Part shown: one piece after another, positions 1-7,025 of the stretch | Layout: the number at the start of each line of letters is the position of its first letter | How positions within the stretch are numbered: the first letter of the stretch is position 1 | NCBI GenBank assembly: GCA_018900295.1 | Contig: JAHIGH010000015.1 | Span: forward strand, 1 to 11,986 | Origin: Patescibacteria group bacterium | GTDB lineage: Bacteria > Patescibacteriota > Microgenomatia > Levybacterales > UBA12049 | Direction: 5' to 3' | Length of the DNA: 11,986 nt | Made by a program: the position numbers and the translations under genes | Notes under the pieces: generated by a model | Database searches by the model: none | Told to the model about the DNA's origin: nothing | What the model saw: only the letters and a program-made list of their open reading frames with translations

Positions 1-2
1 AC

Positions 3-1496
3 CGTGCACAAAAAATTATTGAAGAAGCAAAAAAATCAGGAGCGCCGGAGCCTCTTCCGATCCAAGCAGATCTTACCACCAATGACGGACGTAAAGCGGT
101 ATTTAATAGCTGGAAAAAAAATTTCGCCGACAATATTGACGCGTTAGTTCTCTGCGCGTCCGGAGCCACAATTGAAATCAATGTAGACGCGAATATGGCG
201 CTTGTCGATAAATTTCTTGCAATTAGAAAAGAACGGATTGGTAAAGGTGAAAAATTACCTCTCGGTACAATTATCTTTCTCCAAAGCGAACCCGGACATT
301 ATCAACGTGTCATCGACGGAGTATTCAACTTTCTCGATTATTACCGTGACAAAGTCGGACCTGCGAAAAGAGCAGGGGAAGATGCATTGAGAAAAAGACT
401 GCAGCTTATGGCAGGGGTAGGCGTACGTGGAATTGTAGTTTGCCCCCCGGAAGTCGAGGACACATTCAATATGAAATTATTTGAATTACAGAACAAAGAA
501 GCAAGAAGCAAAAGCCGTGAATTATCCTCCAAACTCGGAACAAAGCCTTTCGTAACCATCTCTCAAGTCGCCCAAAAAGTGCGTAGTCTTCTTGAAAATG
601 CAAATATTCCAAATGGACATATCCAGCTATTCGGCAATGTCTCAGATGGCCTTACCGCTCTCTCGGCAATTTATGGAGATGAAGCTATTTACGTACACAC
701 CTTTGAAAAAATCGGGGAGGGGAGAGGTATTGGCCGGCTTATAGTCAATCCCAAACTTTGGAAAAGGGATGAAGAGCCGCCGTTTAATACAACCCCTCTT
801 GATATAACGAAAGAACATATGAGAGGTCACTTCAGGCCGGATATTGCCTCGCTTTTCCCGGGACATAAATCAATTCGTACTGCCGCGATTGCCCTTTCAC
901 AACTTTTTAAGCAGGATGAACCTGTTGATCCCCATAAAATCTATTTGGAAGCATACAAATCGGTTAAATTCCGCAGTCCCGTACTCCCTGGGCAAACACT
1001 CACAACCAAAATTACATTATCCGGCAAAACAAAAGACACAGTTACCGGAGATGCTATTCAATCAGTCAACGGTAAAGAAAGTATGGATATTCGGGGAATG
1101 CAAGTCAAAAAAATAAAAAACGCGGGCGAAGAAAACGCTCTGCTCTTAGATCAACTCATAGAAGCCTCCGCGCAAACAGTCGGGATGTACGTACTCGCGA
1201 GCCTCGAAAACAATGATCTTCTTCCCCTTTTTCATAGCACCGGAGAAGCGAAACTCTTAAAAACCATACAAAGCGGGGATAATCTGCTTATCAAGGCAAA
1301 TAATGTGAAAATTATCAAAACAGCCTCAATGAATATTTTCTCTTCCGATATAGAAATCTATCGCGCGTTTACTCAAATAACCACACAGGACGGCGTGATT
1401 ATCCCAAAGGTGACAAGAGAAGAACTCGTAGCTACAGTCAAAACCCTTCAAGGCCTACTTCTCCCCAAAGCCGAAATCCTCAAAAAATTATCCTGA
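3..1496 (+). CDS. SDR-type reductase fused to two hotdog (FabZ/MaoC-like) domains, 5' end missing
   Basis: The frame is open from nt 3, upstream of the first ATG at 195, so the gene is cut by the window edge; 497 residues are visible. The first part resembles a short-chain dehydrogenase: a LVLCASG segment near nt 145 (compare the NNAG strand), a PLGTIIFLQS strand, then VGPAKRAGEDALR (from nt 354), which matches the active-site helix, with Val where YxxxK would have Tyr; a Tyr lies eight residues before the Lys, so FabI-like spacing is not excluded. After about nt 790 come two hotdog-like units: the first has GHF (nt 825-833), FPG and VKFRSPVLPG; the second has LLDQLIEASAQ (Glu at nt 1161) and a GDNLLI turn. 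Likely role: ketoacyl reduction and hydroxyacyl dehydration in fatty acid synthesis. Domain assignment is by eye; the order of reactions is inferred. It converges with fabF. Confidence 0.7.
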   Translation, partial: RAQKIIEEAKKSGAPEPLPIQADLTTNDGRKAVFNSWKKNFADNIDALVLCASGATIEINVDANMALVDKFLAIRKERIGKGEKLPLGTIIFLQSEPGHYQRVIDGVFNFLDYYRDKVGPAKRAGEDALRKRLQLMAGVGVRGIVVCPPEVEDTFNMKLFELQNKEARSKSRELSSKLGTKPFVTISQVAQKVRSLLENANIPNGHIQLFGNVSDGLTALSAIYGDEAIYVHTFEKIGEGRGIGRLIVNPKLWKRDEEPPFNTTPLDITKEHMRGHFRPDIASLFPGHKSIRTAAIALSQLFKQDEPVDPHKIYLEAYKSVKFRSPVLPGQTLTTKITLSGKTKDTVTGDAIQSVNGKESMDIRGMQVKKIKNAGEENALLLDQLIEASAQTVGMYVLASLENNDLLPLFHSTGEAKLLKTIQSGDNLLIKANNVKIIKTASMNIFSSDIEIYRAFTQITTQDGVIIPKVTREELVATVKTLQGLLLPKAEILKKLS

Positions 1497-1499
1497 AAA

Positions 1500-2885
1500 T
1501 TACTCAATATATTTGGCTATCAATAACGCTGCATCTTTACCATGAAACCCGTAAGCAAGCACTAATGCGGTACTGAAATCGCCTTTAAGAGCGCTTCCCC
1601 TGATCAAATTTAAATCCTTAAATGGTTCATCGACGTTATCCAGATTTATGATCGGTGGTATAAATCCTTTTTCGATCGCCCTGACTGCTGAAATAGTGTT
1701 TACCGCTCCCGCTCCGCCAGCCAGATGTCCATGCATTGATTTGATTGCGGTAATTGGTATTTTCTTCAAATATTCTGTACCCAGAGCAGTACGTAGAGCC
1801 TTAATTTCAGCAGCATCTCCTGATTTTGTCGCCGTTGCATGTGCAAATATTGCGTCAATCGGATAAATCAATCCTTCATCTGTAGGTAATTCTACCGTCT
1901 TGAGAATTAGTTGTGCGACACGATTATTATTTAAATTTGTTGAACTATACCCGTCGCTGCCCTTCTCGGCTCCTAAAATAACTGCATAAATTGTCGCCTT
2001 TCTTGCAATTGCGCTGTCAAGCCTTTCAAGCACTACGACTCCTCCTCCTGAAGCCAGTACAAAACCATCTCTATCTTTATCAAATGGCCTGCTTGCTTTT
2101 TCAGGTGTATCGTTACGCGCTGAAAGCGGACCTCTCATTGCGGAAAAAACACCTATTGATAACTCCGGATGTTCTGACAATGTGTCCTCAATACCCCCGG
2201 CAAATACAATTGAATTCTTCCCCGTCTTTATTAAATGATACGCGTCAACGATGCTTGAAAGTCCCGTAGCGCAAGCCTCCGAAGAATTCATTCCCCAACC
2301 TTGCAGGCCTAATTCAGCTTCGATATCTCCACCAAGTTCCTCCGGAAATAACTGGAGTCCTGCAAATGGACTTACCAGACTCGATCCTACTCTTGGATCT
2401 GTTGGCTCTAATTTTCCTGTTTTTTCATTCACCTTCCAATGTATTTTTAAATACACATCTACCATTTTTGTACATGCGCCTATACCTGTACTGACCGTAC
2501 ATCCCGCTCTTCTGGCATCAAAATTACCTAGTAACTTTCCGTCAGTCCCGATTACCCCTGCCATTTTACCGGCCTCTCTGGATAGAACGATGCCCATAGC
2601 TCCTATTCCGGACATCCTTCCTAATTCCTTTTCGCTGAAATATTCTTTCGCGTTAAATTTTGTCGGGGCCGCTATATTGCTGCGAAAATTATTTACCTCA
2701 TATTTCATGGTCCCTGATTTACCGATTAGTTCCCCTTCTTCTGTTTCTCGCGTATTCCCAAGCGATGTCAGTTCTGCATATCCTGTAATAGCTACCGCAT
2801 CACTGGGAACATCTCTCGAATACGTATTTAACTCCTTTAAATTAACTGATAAATCTACTGCACTCTGTTTCCAATTTTTAGTCAT
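1500..2885 (-). CDS. fabF: beta-ketoacyl-ACP synthase II (FabF-type)
   Basis: Condenses malonyl-ACP with an acyl-ACP to lengthen the chain by two carbons. The thiolase-fold ketosynthase triad is complete: Cys205 in SSEACATG, His349 in FAHATATKSGDAAE, and His387 in IKSMHGHLAGGAGAVN, with the conserved Lys382; PPIINLDNVDEP is the usual C-terminal family motif. At 461 residues it is longer than a standard FabF (about 410): it carries an N-terminal extension of roughly 28 residues before the AVAITGYAELTSLGNT strand and a longer region before the active-site Cys. AHAT instead of AHGT also occurs in mycobacterial-type KAS enzymes. No Shine-Dalgarno is visible before the ATG, but a good promoter lies just upstream. 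It is last in the minus-strand series ACP-fabD-fabF and ends 3 nt from the convergent reductase/dehydratase gene. Confidence 0.93.
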   Translation of the reverse strand: MTKNWKQSAVDLSVNLKELNTYSRDVPSDAVAITGYAELTSLGNTRETEEGELIGKSGTMKYEVNNFRSNIAAPTKFNAKEYFSEKELGRMSGIGAMGIVLSREAGKMAGVIGTDGKLLGNFDARRAGCTVSTGIGACTKMVDVYLKIHWKVNEKTGKLEPTDPRVGSSLVSPFAGLQLFPEELGGDIEAELGLQGWGMNSSEACATGLSSIVDAYHLIKTGKNSIVFAGGIEDTLSEHPELSIGVFSAMRGPLSARNDTPEKASRPFDKDRDGFVLASGGGVVVLERLDSAIARKATIYAVILGAEKGSDGYSSTNLNNNRVAQLILKTVELPTDEGLIYPIDAIFAHATATKSGDAAEIKALRTALGTEYLKKIPITAIKSMHGHLAGGAGAVNTISAVRAIEKGFIPPIINLDNVDEPFKDLNLIRGSALKGDFSTALVLAYGFHGKDAALLIAKYIE

Positions 2886-2900
2886 AACTATTGATATTTT

Positions 2901-2929
2901 ATGCTAACACACGCCACCATTAGTGTCAA
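2901..2929 (-). promoter_or_regulatory. Promoter of fabF
   Basis: On the minus strand a perfect -35 TTGACA (2924-2929) is followed after 17 nt by TAGCAT (2901-2906, 4/6 to TATAAT). The predicted start of transcription is near 2894, giving a leader of only about 9 nt before the fabF ATG at 2885, consistent with the missing ribosome binding site. fabF could therefore be transcribed apart from fabD. Confidence 0.5.
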
Positions 2930-2941
2930 TTTTGCAGAGCC

Positions 2942-3889
2942 TCATTCAAGAATCGTCTTGACATGCAGTATTCTTTCTTTTTCTATCCCGTTCATTTTAC
3001 ACAAAGAAGATAGCGAAGTTCCCGGACCGCTTTCGATATAATTAGAAACTTTATTTTTTAAGTATCCCATCATTCTTACCCAATTTATAGGATTAATTGT
3101 GCTTTCAATACAATCATATCGTAATTCTTCTATATCCATTGTTGCGGCCCCCTTCATATTACTAACGATGGATACCTGTGGATTCGATAATGGATATTTC
3201 TCAAAAAACACCTTGAATTTTTCATATGCTCCCTGCATTGTTTTTGTATGAAAAGCCCCGGACGTTCCCAAACGAATTGTCTTTACTGCTCCTAAAATAA
3301 TAGCTTCCCTTTCAATTTCGGGAAAAATACTCCTCGGACATCCAACAACAAAGGCTGTCGGAGCGTTGATTAATGCAATTTCAGTATTAGTTTTTCTGCA
3401 AATTTCCTGAACCTTGTCTTCTGCCAAACCGATAATCGCGCACATTCCGTTATCTGCATTCTCACTTTCTTCCTGCATAAATTTCCCGCGTACGCATACT
3501 ACGCTGCATCCCTGTTCGAAAGAAAGGCTTCCGGCTGCGGTAAGCGCTGAAAATGCCCCAAGACTATGTCCGAGAAAATATTCCGGTATATAATCCTGAA
3601 TATTTTTATCTTTAAAAAGTTCAAAAGATAACAAACTTAATGTATAAATGAGCGGTTGTATAAAAGAAGTCTTAATCCAAAAATCTGATGATTCATCTAT
3701 CAAACTATCTGCTGCAATAATTTTTATTTCCGGATTTATTTCACTGAAGCAATCTTGTAATGTTTGTACAAATTTTTCAGTTCTGGAAGCATCTTTACTT
3801 ACTAAAAATTTATAATGCTCTCTGATAATACTTGCTTGCACTCCTTGTCCCGAAAAAAGAAAAGCAACTTTTTTGCCATATCTTTCCAT
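2942..3889 (-). CDS. fabD: malonyl-CoA:ACP transacylase (FabD-type)
   Basis: Transfers malonyl from CoA to acyl carrier protein. All family landmarks are present (numbered from the chosen start, 315 residues): VAFLFSGQGVQ at 8-18, the nucleophile elbow GHSLG with Ser109, Arg134 in VRGKFMQE (binds the malonyl carboxylate in the family), His214 in GAFHTKTM, and the C-terminal ESGPGTSLSSL. Length is normal for FabD. The frame is open to an ATG at 3949, but that start lies next to a stem-loop and adds 20 residues unlike any FabD. The ATG at 3889 is preceded by AGGAGG (3900-3905), so it is preferred. The gene lies 74 nt downstream of the ACP gene and 56 nt upstream of fabF, so carrier, loading enzyme and condensing enzyme are adjacent. 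Confidence 0.93.
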   Translation of the reverse strand: MERYGKKVAFLFSGQGVQASIIREHYKFLVSKDASRTEKFVQTLQDCFSEINPEIKIIAADSLIDESSDFWIKTSFIQPLIYTLSLLSFELFKDKNIQDYIPEYFLGHSLGAFSALTAAGSLSFEQGCSVVCVRGKFMQEESENADNGMCAIIGLAEDKVQEICRKTNTEIALINAPTAFVVGCPRSIFPEIEREAIILGAVKTIRLGTSGAFHTKTMQGAYEKFKVFFEKYPLSNPQVSIVSNMKGAATMDIEELRYDCIESTINPINWVRMMGYLKNKVSNYIESGPGTSLSSLCKMNGIEKERILHVKTILE

Positions 3890-3899
3890 ATATTTAATA

Positions 3900-3905
3900 C
3901 CTCCT
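3900..3905 (-). promoter_or_regulatory. Ribosome binding site deciding the fabD start
   Basis: The minus strand reads AGGAGG, a perfect anti-16S match, with 10 nt before the ATG at 3889. It is one of the few strong Shine-Dalgarno sites in the window and it selects this ATG over the in-frame ones at 3949 and 3910. Confidence 0.8.
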
Positions 3906-3921
3906 GTCATCACTCTCCCGT

Positions 3922-3943
3922 CCCTGCACCTAAGGGTACAGGG
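3922..3943 (-). other. Stem-loop between ACP gene and fabD
   Basis: CCCTGCACC and GGTACAGGG arms pair (8 of 9 positions, one C-A mismatch) around a 4-nt loop. Neither strand continues with a T run, so it is not an ordinary terminator. It stands 21 nt after the ACP stop codon and just before the fabD ribosome binding site, where it could protect the 3' end of an abundant ACP message or reduce read-through into fabD. That role is inference. Confidence 0.5.
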
Positions 3944-3963
3944 CTTCACCGATGAAAATTAGT

Positions 3964-4275
3964 TTATACTTTTGAATTTATTATTTGTGCAATATCTCCC
4001 AGCGTAACCTTATCTGCCGGTTTATAAATCACTTCGCCTTTGTCACCCTTGCCTTGGGGTACTTTTGCAAATTCATCATCTGATAGTTTAATCCCCAAAT
4101 CATCCTGTACTTTTACGGCAAGTTGTACTACATCCAGTGAGTCCATCTTTAAATCACTCAAAGTAAGCGCTTCCATGGAGGATACTTTATTCTCTGTCAT
4201 TGCAGCTTTTGCAGCCTCCTCTCCTCCCATTATATATTTCTGTATAAGTATGTCTATTGTTATTTTATCTGCCAT
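3964..4275 (-). CDS. acpP: acyl carrier protein
   Basis: Carries the growing acyl chain on a 4'-phosphopantetheine arm. The attachment site is Ser46 in LKMDSLDVVQLAVKVQDDLG, the typical DSLD motif at the head of helix II, followed by the acidic recognition helix and LSDDEF. At 103 residues it is longer than the usual 75-80: about 12 extra residues at the N-terminus, and a Lys/Gly-rich insert of roughly 15 residues (about 73-88, PQGKGDKGEVIYKPADK) between helix II and the VTLGDIAQII helix. The GGGGGTGA sequence at 4282-4289 serves as ribosome binding site, and a near-consensus promoter lies 45 nt upstream, fitting a highly expressed protein. Modification presumably comes from the phosphopantetheinyl transferase at 7026-7835. 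Confidence 0.93.
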   Translation of the reverse strand: MADKITIDILIQKYIMGGEEAAKAAMTENKVSSMEALTLSDLKMDSLDVVQLAVKVQDDLGIKLSDDEFAKVPQGKGDKGEVIYKPADKVTLGDIAQIINSKV

Positions 4276-4319
4276 TCATTTTCACCCCCAATCTGTTTCA
4301 AAATTTTCTCAATCTAAAC

Positions 4320-4348
4320 ATTTTACCCAATTGCTAATCAATTCTCAA
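4320..4348 (-). promoter_or_regulatory. Promoter of the ACP gene
   Basis: On the minus strand TTGAGA (4343-4348, 5/6) is followed after 17 nt by TAAAAT (4320-4325, 5/6), placing the transcript start near 4313 with a leader of about 38 nt that includes a ribosome binding site. It gives ACP, and perhaps fabD, expression independent of the upstream panE-plsC fusion. The rest of the 117-nt gap (4276-4392) contains two GGGGG runs on the coding strand (4349-4353 and 4358-4362) of no known meaning. Confidence 0.55.
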
Positions 4349-4392
4349 CCCCCGCAACCCCCAATTCCTTGCTTTCTGTTCTCTGTTTTCTA

Positions 4393-6297
4393 TTATTTGT
4401 ACACTCCTCTTTGTTCCTCAGGAAGAAGATTACTGATCTTTTGCATTATAAGATCCATAATTTTTTCATTTATTTCGTCACGTATTTTTTTATCTCCTTT
4501 ATATTTATTTCTTTTATCTTGTGTTAATCCTTCTAATATACCATTAAAAAGATGCGTTGGTAGAATAGGTTTCCCGAAAGAAATTTTTGTTTTTCTAAAA
4601 CGCATGATTTTTTTACCCGCGGGAAGTAAATCTTTTGTACCTTGTATTGCAACCGGTAATATTACTCCTATATTAGGATTTTCCAAATATCGTGTAACCG
4701 TAGGAATTGCTTTCAACAATTTCCCCCCCCTGCTCCTTGTGCCCTCGGGATATATTACCAATAAATTACCTTTATTCAACAATCTGCTTGCCTCAAAAAA
4801 ACCTTTTAAATTTATCCTTTGGGATTCTCTGTTTTCCTCATCCGTTTGAGGAGAGGATGTCGGAGTGGAAACTGATATTCTTGCGTATGCATCATTAAAA
4901 ATTTTGGCAATAAATTCATCTTTAAAACGCATACCCGCTACAAAAGTCAATCTTTCCGCGAGATCATTAAATCCGTTTCTACGTAGCGCTATGGCCAATG
5001 TCGGATGATCGGCATGACTTAAATGATTTGCCAAAAGCACAACGCTCTTATTCCTTTTCAGGTTTTCCCTAACAATTTCCAGATTTTCTATTCCGGTTAC
5101 TACTAATTCCTGCGAAAAGAAAATTAACAACTTCTCAATTATCAATGTTTTGAAAGGATCACGGCTTATATAAGATTTTTGCAGATTAATTTTATATGCC
5201 TTAAATAAAATATCCTTTCTTTTTTCTTTCGTTAATGAAGCTAAATTAATTATTCCCCGTTCATGTTCAGCAATAATCTCAAAAATAGTCTCATCAACGG
5301 GAGACCTTAAACTATGCAATCTCCCAAGATCCAAAAAAGGCTTATGATAATATGCGAGCTCTGTCGTTCTTCCCTGAGTAATTTTTCTTGCTGCCGCCGG
5401 AGAGATATTTTCTCGTCCTTTAGTGATAAATTCTGCGATTATTCCCTTAACTTTTTTTAAAATTTTTGTTGGTATTATTCGCGCTGCTGGCACTAACCGG
5501 ATATTTGACCATGGAATTTTAGCAAATGGGATATTCTCCGCTTTCATTATTGTTAACCTGTCTTTTAATGCTCTCATTTCCAATTCAAATAATTGTTCAT
5601 CTTCAAAAGTCTCTTTCAATGCAAATCCTGTTATCGCGGCTGTTGATCCAAGCCCGTTCACAATAAGTTTTGTCATCTCCATCGATTTATAATTATCGAA
5701 AAGCGCTACCTCAAAACCTGCTTTTTCAAAAAGCTCGCTCACCTTTTTTCCCTCTCCTTTTAGAGCCTGTCCCCGACCTGATCGGGGAAGAAGGGTAGGG
5801 TGAGGTTTGTATGAATCCGCTTCTTGCAAGTTATCTCCGTCGCTAACCGGAGAGAGCGCAATCCTTAATTTATCCGCGTTATAGACCGCTTTTCCGTCAC
5901 TGCTCAAACTAACTGTAGTAAATAGGCTTGCCCTGACAAGATAAATATTTGATATTTTTCGTTCCTTAAATATTTTTTCAGCTGTTGGCACAACATTTAC
6001 GCCGTTTTGCGGCAGAACAACTATTACCGGTTTTTTTACTTCTTCCGTAATTATTTTAAGCACTTCTTCTGTGGGATTAGGAGTTGCCAAAATAATTACA
6101 TCCGGTTTACGTCGTAAGGAGATTCTAATATCTGAAGAAATAGTTACTGAGTTTGGAAATAGACGCGTTAGTTTATCTCTTTTACCTTGCCTGACTACGG
6201 CTTCTATACGTACATTTTTAACTTTTGAAGCTATTTCCTTAATAAATAACTGTCCTGTTTGTCCACCGCCGCCTATAATTGTAATCAAAGAAAACAT
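4393..6297 (-). CDS. Fusion of ketopantoate reductase-like (PanE) and 1-acylglycerol-3-phosphate acyltransferase (PlsC)
   Basis: Residues 1 to about 365 match the PanE/ApbA fold: a nucleotide-binding IIGGGGQTG loop at 7-15, ATPNPTEE, LPQNGV, then the helical domain with Lys210 and Asn214 (TKLIVNGLGS) and Glu313 (GRTTELAYY), the positions that act in ketopantoate reduction. Residues about 395-634 form a PlsC domain: NHLSHAD (NHxxxxD, His425/Asp430), FVAGMRFKD, IYPEGTRS (Glu518) and ILPVAIQGT. The first half would use NADPH to make pantoate, the precursor of phosphopantetheine; the second would acylate lysophosphatidate at the membrane surface. No membrane segment is obvious. The frame is uninterrupted, so the fusion looks real. 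Residues 165-187 are encoded by a palindromic repeat. The first domain could instead reduce another 2-oxo acid or a glycerol phosphate precursor; its catalytic residues favour a PanE-type reaction. Confidence 0.85.
   Translation of the reverse strand: MFSLITIIGGGGQTGQLFIKEIASKVKNVRIEAVVRQGKRDKLTRLFPNSVTISSDIRISLRRKPDVIILATPNPTEEVLKIITEEVKKPVIVVLPQNGVNVVPTAEKIFKERKISNIYLVRASLFTTVSLSSDGKAVYNADKLRIALSPVSDGDNLQEADSYKPHPTLLPRSGRGQALKGEGKKVSELFEKAGFEVALFDNYKSMEMTKLIVNGLGSTAAITGFALKETFEDEQLFELEMRALKDRLTIMKAENIPFAKIPWSNIRLVPAARIIPTKILKKVKGIIAEFITKGRENISPAAARKITQGRTTELAYYHKPFLDLGRLHSLRSPVDETIFEIIAEHERGIINLASLTKEKRKDILFKAYKINLQKSYISRDPFKTLIIEKLLIFFSQELVVTGIENLEIVRENLKRNKSVVLLANHLSHADHPTLAIALRRNGFNDLAERLTFVAGMRFKDEFIAKIFNDAYARISVSTPTSSPQTDEENRESQRINLKGFFEASRLLNKGNLLVIYPEGTRSRGGKLLKAIPTVTRYLENPNIGVILPVAIQGTKDLLPAGKKIMRFRKTKISFGKPILPTHLFNGILEGLTQDKRNKYKGDKKIRDEINEKIMDLIMQKISNLLPEEQRGVYK
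5738..5804 (-). repeat. Palindromic repeat element inserted in frame in the PanE domain
   Basis: A 67-nt block bounded by perfect 6-nt inverted ends (CTCACC at 5738-5743, GGTGAG at 5799-5804) has a central hairpin, CCCCGA/TCGGGG with a 5-nt loop (5771-5787), and pyrimidine- or purine-rich arms such as CCCTCTCC and AAGGGTAGGG. This composition is that of the CCTCACCC-type dispersed palindromes known from many bacterial genomes. It encodes HPTLLPRSGRGQALKGEG within the fusion protein, just after the Rossmann domain, a region with no counterpart in ordinary PanE. The reading frame remains open through it. Confidence 0.7.
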
Positions 6298-6308
6298 AAT
6301 ACTTATAA

Positions 6309-6337
6309 ATTATCTCATTAATATGCATTTTCGACAA
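6309..6337 (-). promoter_or_regulatory. Promoter of the panE-plsC fusion
   Basis: On the minus strand TTGTCG (6332-6337, 4/6) and GATAAT (6309-6314, 5/6) are separated by 17 nt. The -10 box ends 11 nt before the ATG at 6297, so the message would be leaderless or nearly so, in line with no visible ribosome binding site. Confidence 0.5.
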
Positions 6338-6350
6338 TACTCACCCCATT

Positions 6351-6380
6351 TTGCAAAACAGTTATGAAGTAGTATATAAT
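6351..6380 (+). promoter_or_regulatory. Promoter of the HAD phosphatase-AcpS pair
   Basis: TTGCAA (6351-6356, 4/6) and a perfect TATAAT (6375-6380) are 18 nt apart. The -10 box ends 7 nt before the ATG at 6388, so transcription should begin at or next to the start codon: a leaderless message. It diverges from the fusion promoter, with 14 nt between the two -35 boxes, so one regulator could control both directions. Confidence 0.6.
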
Positions 6381-6387
6381 CACAAAT

Positions 6388-7023
6388 ATGACAAAAATAA
6401 TAATATTTGATTTTGACGGTACACTCGCGGATACAATACCTATTAGTATTAATATACTTAAAAATTTAGCATCCAAATATTATCACAAAACCATTGATGA
6501 AAAATTAATCAAAAAACTTCGTAATAAATCAATTCCCGAAATTTTTAAAGAGTTAGATATATCAATTATTAAATTACCTTTCATCGCAAGAAAAGCGCGA
6601 AAAGAACTAAACAAAGAAATAGCAAATTTAAAACCAATAAAAGGCATCAGTGAAATATTGAACCAATTAAAAAAACAAAAAATAATCCTTGGTATAGTAA
6701 GTTCCAATAGTAAAGAAAGTATTATAAAATTTCTGGAAGTAAATAATTTAAATATATTTAATTTTATATATACAAATAGCAGAATTTTCGGCAAAGCAAA
6801 TAACCTGAAACGATTATTGCGCCGGAATAAATGGAACATTGAAAACACCATATATATAGGCGATGAAATACGTGATATTGAAGCAGCCAAAAAAACAGGA
6901 ATTAAAATAATATCAGTTGCATGGGGAGTTAATTCGTTGAAAAAGCTGGCTCAATATCACCCTGATATTCTGGTTAAATCTCCGCAAGAACTGCTAACCC
7001 GCCTCCAATCAATAATCAAATAG
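6388..7023 (+). CDS. HAD-family phosphatase (phosphoglycolate phosphatase-like)
   Basis: A 211-residue soluble phosphohydrolase. The HAD motifs are complete: Asp8 and Asp10 in FDFDGTLADT (nucleophile and acid/base), Ser105/106 in GIVSSNSKES, Lys136 in FGKANNL, and Asp159/Asp163 in YIGDEIRDIEAAKKTG. A helical cap lies between motifs I and II at about residues 15-85, as in the Gph/PGP group. The substrate cannot be read from sequence; phosphoglycolate and other small phosphates are typical for the group. The next gene begins 2 nt after its stop, so it is probably translationally coupled to the phosphopantetheinyl transferase, which suggests, without proving, a role in lipid or cofactor metabolism. 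The gene is markedly AT-rich. A perfect TATAAT lies 7 nt before the ATG. Confidence 0.85.
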   Translation: MTKIIIFDFDGTLADTIPISINILKNLASKYYHKTIDEKLIKKLRNKSIPEIFKELDISIIKLPFIARKARKELNKEIANLKPIKGISEILNQLKKQKIILGIVSSNSKESIIKFLEVNNLNIFNFIYTNSRIFGKANNLKRLLRRNKWNIENTIYIGDEIRDIEAAKKTGIKIISVAWGVNSLKKLAQYHPDILVKSPQELLTRLQSIIK

Positions 7024-7025
7024 CA

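Noticed and set aside
2251..2907. Plus-strand open frame of 218 codons opposite fabF
   Set aside because: Shadow of fabF; low-complexity Ser/Pro-rich translation without motifs, while the minus frame has the full ketosynthase triad.
3890..3949. Longer fabD start at the ATG at 3949, adding 20 residues
   Set aside because: The extension crosses the ribosome binding site of the start at 3889, begins beside a stem-loop, and does not resemble FabD N-termini.
4349..4362. Two GGGGG runs on the minus strand upstream of ACP as a G-quadruplex
   Set aside because: Only two adjacent runs; further G runs are far away with long loops, so there is no convincing four-run pattern.
4040..4849. Plus-strand open frame of 269 codons across the ACP gene and PlsC
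   Set aside because: Runs antisense to two clearly coding genes and the intergenic promoter; hydrophobic translation arises from the complement of AT-rich codons.
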